A stretch of DNA of 64,000 nt, taken from positions 124,001 to 188,000 of the forward strand of contig NZ_QOHH01000008.1 of NCBI RefSeq assembly GCF_003319105.1, written 5' to 3'. This stretch comes from Blastococcus sp. TF02-09 (GTDB lineage Bacteria; Actinomycetota; Actinomycetes; Mycobacteriales; Geodermatophilaceae). This document shows positions 61,249-64,000 of the stretch, piece by piece. The notes under the pieces were generated by a model. That model saw nothing but the letters and a program-made list of their open reading frames with translations, was not told the DNA's origin and did no database searches. The position numbers were made by a program, and so were the translations under genes. Every line of letters begins with the position of its first letter. The stretch's first letter is position 1.

Positions 61249-62418
61249 GTGACCGCTGTGCGCCACGAGACCGACGACGCCGACATCGGCGACCTGCACG
61301 AGGTCGTCGACCCCGTACCGGGGGCCGGTGCGCCGCACCTGCCCCGGCAGATGGACCTGGTGCAGCTGCTGACGCCCGAGGGCGAGCGGCTGGAGCACCC
61401 CGACTACCCGCTGGACGTCTCCGACGAGGAGCTGCGCGGCTGCTACCGCGACATGGCCCTCGTCCGCCGGTGGGACGGCGAGGCGACGGCGCTGCAGCGG
61501 CAGGGCGAGCTGGGCATCTGGGCCTCGCTGCTCGGTCAGGAGGCCGCCCAGCTCGGGGCCGGCCGCGCGCTGCGGGACGGCGACACCGCCTTCCCGACCT
61601 ACCGCGAGCACGGCGTCGCCTGGGCCCGCGGGGTCGACCCGCTGCACGTCATGAGCCTGTTCCGCGGCGTCGACAACGGCGGCTGGGACCCGGTCGCGCT
61701 CGGCTTCAACCTCTACACGGTCGTCATCGGCGCCCAGACCCTGCACGCGACCGGCTACGCCATGGGCGTGCAGCGCGACGGCGCGGAGAGCGCCGTGCTG
61801 GCCTTCCTCGGCGACGGCGCCACGAGCCAGGGCGAGGTCAACGAGGCGATGGTCTTCGCCGCGAGCTTCTCCGCGCCCGTGGTCTTCTTCTGCCAGAACA
61901 ACCAGTACGCGATCAGCGTGCCGCTCGAGCGGCAGTCGCGGGTGCCGCTCTACCGCCGGGCCGCCGGGTTCGGCTTCCCCGGTGTCCGGGTCGACGGCAA
62001 CGACGTCCTGGCCGTGCTGGCCGTGACCCGTGCCGCGCTGCAGGCGGCGCGCGAGGGGCAGGGCCCGACGTTCATCGAGGCGTTCACCTACCGGATGGGC
62101 GCGCACACCACCTCCGACGACCCGACCCGCTACCGGCTGGCCGCCGAGGTCGAGGAGTGGAAGCTGCGCGACCCCATCGCCCGTCTCATGGCCTACCTCT
62201 CCCGCAGCGGACTGGCCGACGCCGCCTTCTTCGCCGGCGTCGAGGCCGAGGCCGACGCGCTGGCAGCGCGCATCCGCAGCGGCACGATCGGCATGCCCGA
62301 TCCCCGGCCCACGGCCATGTTCGACGCCGTGTACGCCGAGCAGACGCCGCCGCTGGCCGCGCAGCGCGCCGAGTTCGAGGCCTACCAGGCGTCGTTCGAG
62401 GGGGGTGAGCGCTCGTGA
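61249..62418 (+). CDS. 2-oxoacid dehydrogenase E1 component, alpha subunit
   Basis: 389 residues of the thiamine-diphosphate E1 alpha family (pyruvate or branched-chain). Visible: YRDMALVRRWDGEATALQRQGELG (about 66-89), the TPP motif GDGATSQGEVNEAMVFAASF (about 188-207), and the active-site loop TYRMGAHTTSDDPTRY (about 280-295) typical of branched-chain/pyruvate-type enzymes. With the beta subunit and E2 that follow it forms a dehydrogenase that makes an acyl-CoA and NADH from a 2-oxoacid. GTG at 61249 starts the operon. Stop overlaps the beta subunit by 4 bp. Confidence 0.92.
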   Translation: MTAVRHETDDADIGDLHEVVDPVPGAGAPHLPRQMDLVQLLTPEGERLEHPDYPLDVSDEELRGCYRDMALVRRWDGEATALQRQGELGIWASLLGQEAAQLGAGRALRDGDTAFPTYREHGVAWARGVDPLHVMSLFRGVDNGGWDPVALGFNLYTVVIGAQTLHATGYAMGVQRDGAESAVLAFLGDGATSQGEVNEAMVFAASFSAPVVFFCQNNQYAISVPLERQSRVPLYRRAAGFGFPGVRVDGNDVLAVLAVTRAALQAAREGQGPTFIEAFTYRMGAHTTSDDPTRYRLAAEVEEWKLRDPIARLMAYLSRSGLADAAFFAGVEAEADALAARIRSGTIGMPDPRPTAMFDAVYAEQTPPLAAQRAEFEAYQASFEGGERS

Positions 62419-63419
62419 GCGCCGAGGTGCTGGACGCGCCGGCCACCCAGGAGCTGACCATCGGCCGGGCGCTCAACCTCGGGCTGCGCCGGGCGATGGA
62501 GGACGACCCGAAGGTCGTGCTGATGGGGGAGGACATCGGCCGGCTGGGCGGGGTCTTCCGCATCACCGACGGGCTGCAGAAGGACTTCGGCGAGGACCGG
62601 GTCGTCGACACCCCGCTGGCCGAGGCGGGCATCGTCGGCACCGCGGTGGGTCTGGCGATGCGCGGCTACCGGCCGGTCGTGGAGATCCAGTTCGACGGCT
62701 TCGTCTTCCCCGCCTGCAACCAGATCGTCACGCAGGTGGCCAAGATGCACGCCCGCTCCCGGGGCCTGGTGCCGCTGCCGATGGTCATCCGGATCCCGTT
62801 CGGCGGCGGCATCGGCGCCGTCGAGCACCACAGCGAGAGCCCCGAGGCCTACTTCGCCCACACGCCCGGGCTCAAGGTCGTCGCCGTCAGCAACCCGGTC
62901 GACGCGTACTGGGGCATCCAGCAGGCGATCGCCGCGCCCGACCCCGTCATCTTCCTGGAGCCCAAGCGGCGGTACTGGGAGAAGGGGCCGGTCGACACCT
63001 CCGCGACCCCCGGGCCGCTGTTCACCTCGCGAGTCGTGCGCGCCGGCGACGACGTCACCGTGCTGGCGTACGGCCCGATGGTCACGACCGCGCTGCAGGC
63101 GGCCGAGGCGGCCTCCACCGAGGGACGGTCCCTGGAGGTGATCGACCTGCGCACGATCTCGCCGCTGGACCTCGAGCCCGTCCACGAGTCCGTCCGGCGC
63201 ACCGGGCGCTGCGTCGTCGTCCACGAGGCCCCGGTGACGCTGGGGCCGGGTGCCGAGATCGCCGCGCGGGTGACCGAGACCTGCTTCCACTCGCTGGAGG
63301 CGCCGGTGCTGCGGGTGGGGGGCTACGACGTGCCCTATCCGCCGTCGAAGGTCGAGGAGCTCCTCCTCCCCGACCTCGACCGGGTGCTGGACGCCGTCGA
63401 CCGCGCGATGGGGTTCTGA
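62415..63419 (+). CDS. 2-oxoacid dehydrogenase E1 component, beta subunit
   Basis: 334 residues, transketolase-like beta subunit. Marks include [18 protein letters not shown] (about 36-53), [22 protein letters not shown] (about 66-87) and [16 protein letters not shown]. The C-terminal domain reads [10 protein letters not shown] (about 215-224) and [11 protein letters not shown] (about 240-250). GTG at 62415 overlaps the alpha subunit stop by 4 bp (GTGA). It ends 1 bp before the E2 start. Confidence 0.92.
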   Translation: MSAEVLDAPATQELTIGRALNLGLRRAMEDDPKVVLMGEDIGRLGGVFRITDGLQKDFGEDRVVDTPLAEAGIVGTAVGLAMRGYRPVVEIQFDGFVFPACNQIVTQVAKMHARSRGLVPLPMVIRIPFGGGIGAVEHHSESPEAYFAHTPGLKVVAVSNPVDAYWGIQQAIAAPDPVIFLEPKRRYWEKGPVDTSATPGPLFTSRVVRAGDDVTVLAYGPMVTTALQAAEAASTEGRSLEVIDLRTISPLDLEPVHESVRRTGRCVVVHEAPVTLGPGAEIAARVTETCFHSLEAPVLRVGGYDVPYPPSKVEELLLPDLDRVLDAVDRAMGF

Positions 63420-63420
63420 C

Positions 63421-64000
63421 ATGACGCAGACCGCGGGCGCGCTGCGCCAGTTCCGGTTGCCCGACGTCGGCGAGGGCCTGACCGAGGCGGAGCTCCTCCA
63501 GTGGCTGGTGGCGGTGGGGGACACCGTCGCCGTCAACCAGCCGCTGTGCGAGGTGGAGACGGCGAAGGCGGCCGTCGAGCTGCCTTCGCCGCACGCCGGG
63601 CGGGTGGTCGAGCTGCTCGTCGACGCCGGCGCGACCGTCGACGTCGGCACGCCGATCATCACCATCGACACCGGCGAGGCGCCGTCCGAGCCCGCCGGCA
63701 CGGGCCTGATCGGCGAGACCACGGCCACCGGGCGGACGGCGGTCCTTGTCGGCTACGGCCCGCGGACCACCGAGGCCCGCCGCAGGCCGCGGCGCACCGC
63801 CGAGACCGGGAGCGCACCGCTGCTCGCCACCGCGCCGGACGCCCGCACCAAGCCGGTGCGCCACGGCGGCCTGGAGGTCGGCCGGCAGGCCGAGGCGGCC
63901 GCCGTCCGAGCGGACGCCGCCTCGTCGACCGCCGTCGCGCCCGGCCGGCGCGGCCCGCGGCCGCTGGCCAAGCCGCCGGTGCGGCGGTACGCCAAGGACT
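63421..64000 (+). CDS. Dihydrolipoamide acyltransferase (E2), 5' part
   Basis: The 193 codons present encode an N-terminal lipoyl domain with Lys49 in [11 protein letters not shown] as the lipoylation site, then an Ala/Pro/Arg-rich linker. Right at the edge the text [12 protein letters not shown] is the start of the peripheral subunit-binding domain. The catalytic acyltransferase domain lies beyond the window. It is the third gene of the E1 alpha, E1 beta, E2 operon. ATG at 63421. Confidence 0.92.
   Translation, partial: MTQTAGALRQFRLPDVGEGLTEAELLQWLVAVGDTVAVNQPLCEVETAKAAVELPSPHAGRVVELLVDAGATVDVGTPIITIDTGEAPSEPAGTGLIGETTATGRTAVLVGYGPRTTEARRRPRRTAETGSAPLLATAPDARTKPVRHGGLEVGRQAEAAAVRADAASSTAVAPGRRGPRPLAKPPVRRYAKD

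Overview
The window is high-GC DNA with GTG starts, tightly packed genes and 4-bp stop/start overlaps. It encodes a mycothiol-type nitroreductase homologue, an actinobacterial VLRF1 protein, a SigE-type ECF factor and IdeR/DtxR-type iron boxes. Together these point to an actinobacterium, most likely Geodermatophilaceae-like (Blastococcus, Geodermatophilus or Modestobacter). The family placement is inference from gene content, not a database search. No rRNA, tRNA, CRISPR array or intact insertion sequence was found.

Layout. 1-14.6 kb is housekeeping and accessory metabolism: an MBL-fold hydrolase, a Na+/H+ antiporter with a UBP zinc finger, the TldD/TldE peptidase pair, a sigma factor with a linked membrane protein, a first NlpC/P60 hydrolase, an APC permease, a YdeI protein, a phosphatase with NAD(P)HX dehydratase, a gamma-class carbonic anhydrase, and a VOC gene with an internal stop. 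14.6-19.7 kb holds a polar amino-acid ABC importer, an MscS channel operon and a thioesterase, all on the minus strand. 19.7-23.9 kb is a complete siderophore/iron ABC importer (binding protein, ATPase, two permeases) with an IdeR/DtxR-like box upstream of each of its two transcription starts. 23.9-35.0 kb carries redox and stress genes, acetoacetyl-CoA synthetase, an acyl-CoA dehydrogenase, MFS, a GH13 glucosidase with an apparent internal deletion, VOC genes (one a relic), FKBP, a CDF transporter and a FrnE-like DsbA protein.

35.0-45.9 kb is the main accessory region. It holds a secreted LamG-type protein, a 2104-residue secreted RHS/YD-repeat polymorphic toxin with a lower-GC, module-like C-terminus, and two small genes that are candidate immunity proteins. 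The region is bordered by a decayed 3' fragment of a nitronate monooxygenase gene (about 35053-35250) on one side and an intact nitronate monooxygenase gene (45873-46838) in the same orientation on the other. That arrangement suggests insertion or duplication at this locus.

45.9-64.0 kb returns to core-like content: an ArsR/SRPBCC pair, MFS, a proline-iminopeptidase-like hydrolase with an acVLRF1 gene, a 59-residue small protein, a HelD/UvrD-like ATPase interrupted by an amber codon, YihY/BrkB, a second NlpC/P60 hydrolase paralogous to the first, a serine beta-lactamase-like enzyme, a frameshifted PPOX-family gene, and the start of a branched-chain/pyruvate-type 2-oxoacid dehydrogenase operon (E1 alpha, E1 beta, E2 running off the edge).

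A recurring oddity is the number of otherwise well-preserved genes with one disabling lesion: VOC TGA at 14264, VOC frameshift near 32454, GH13 deletion near 31060, HelD TAG at 53008, PPOX frameshift near 59175. They may be genuine pseudogenes or errors in the sequence. Raw reads would decide.
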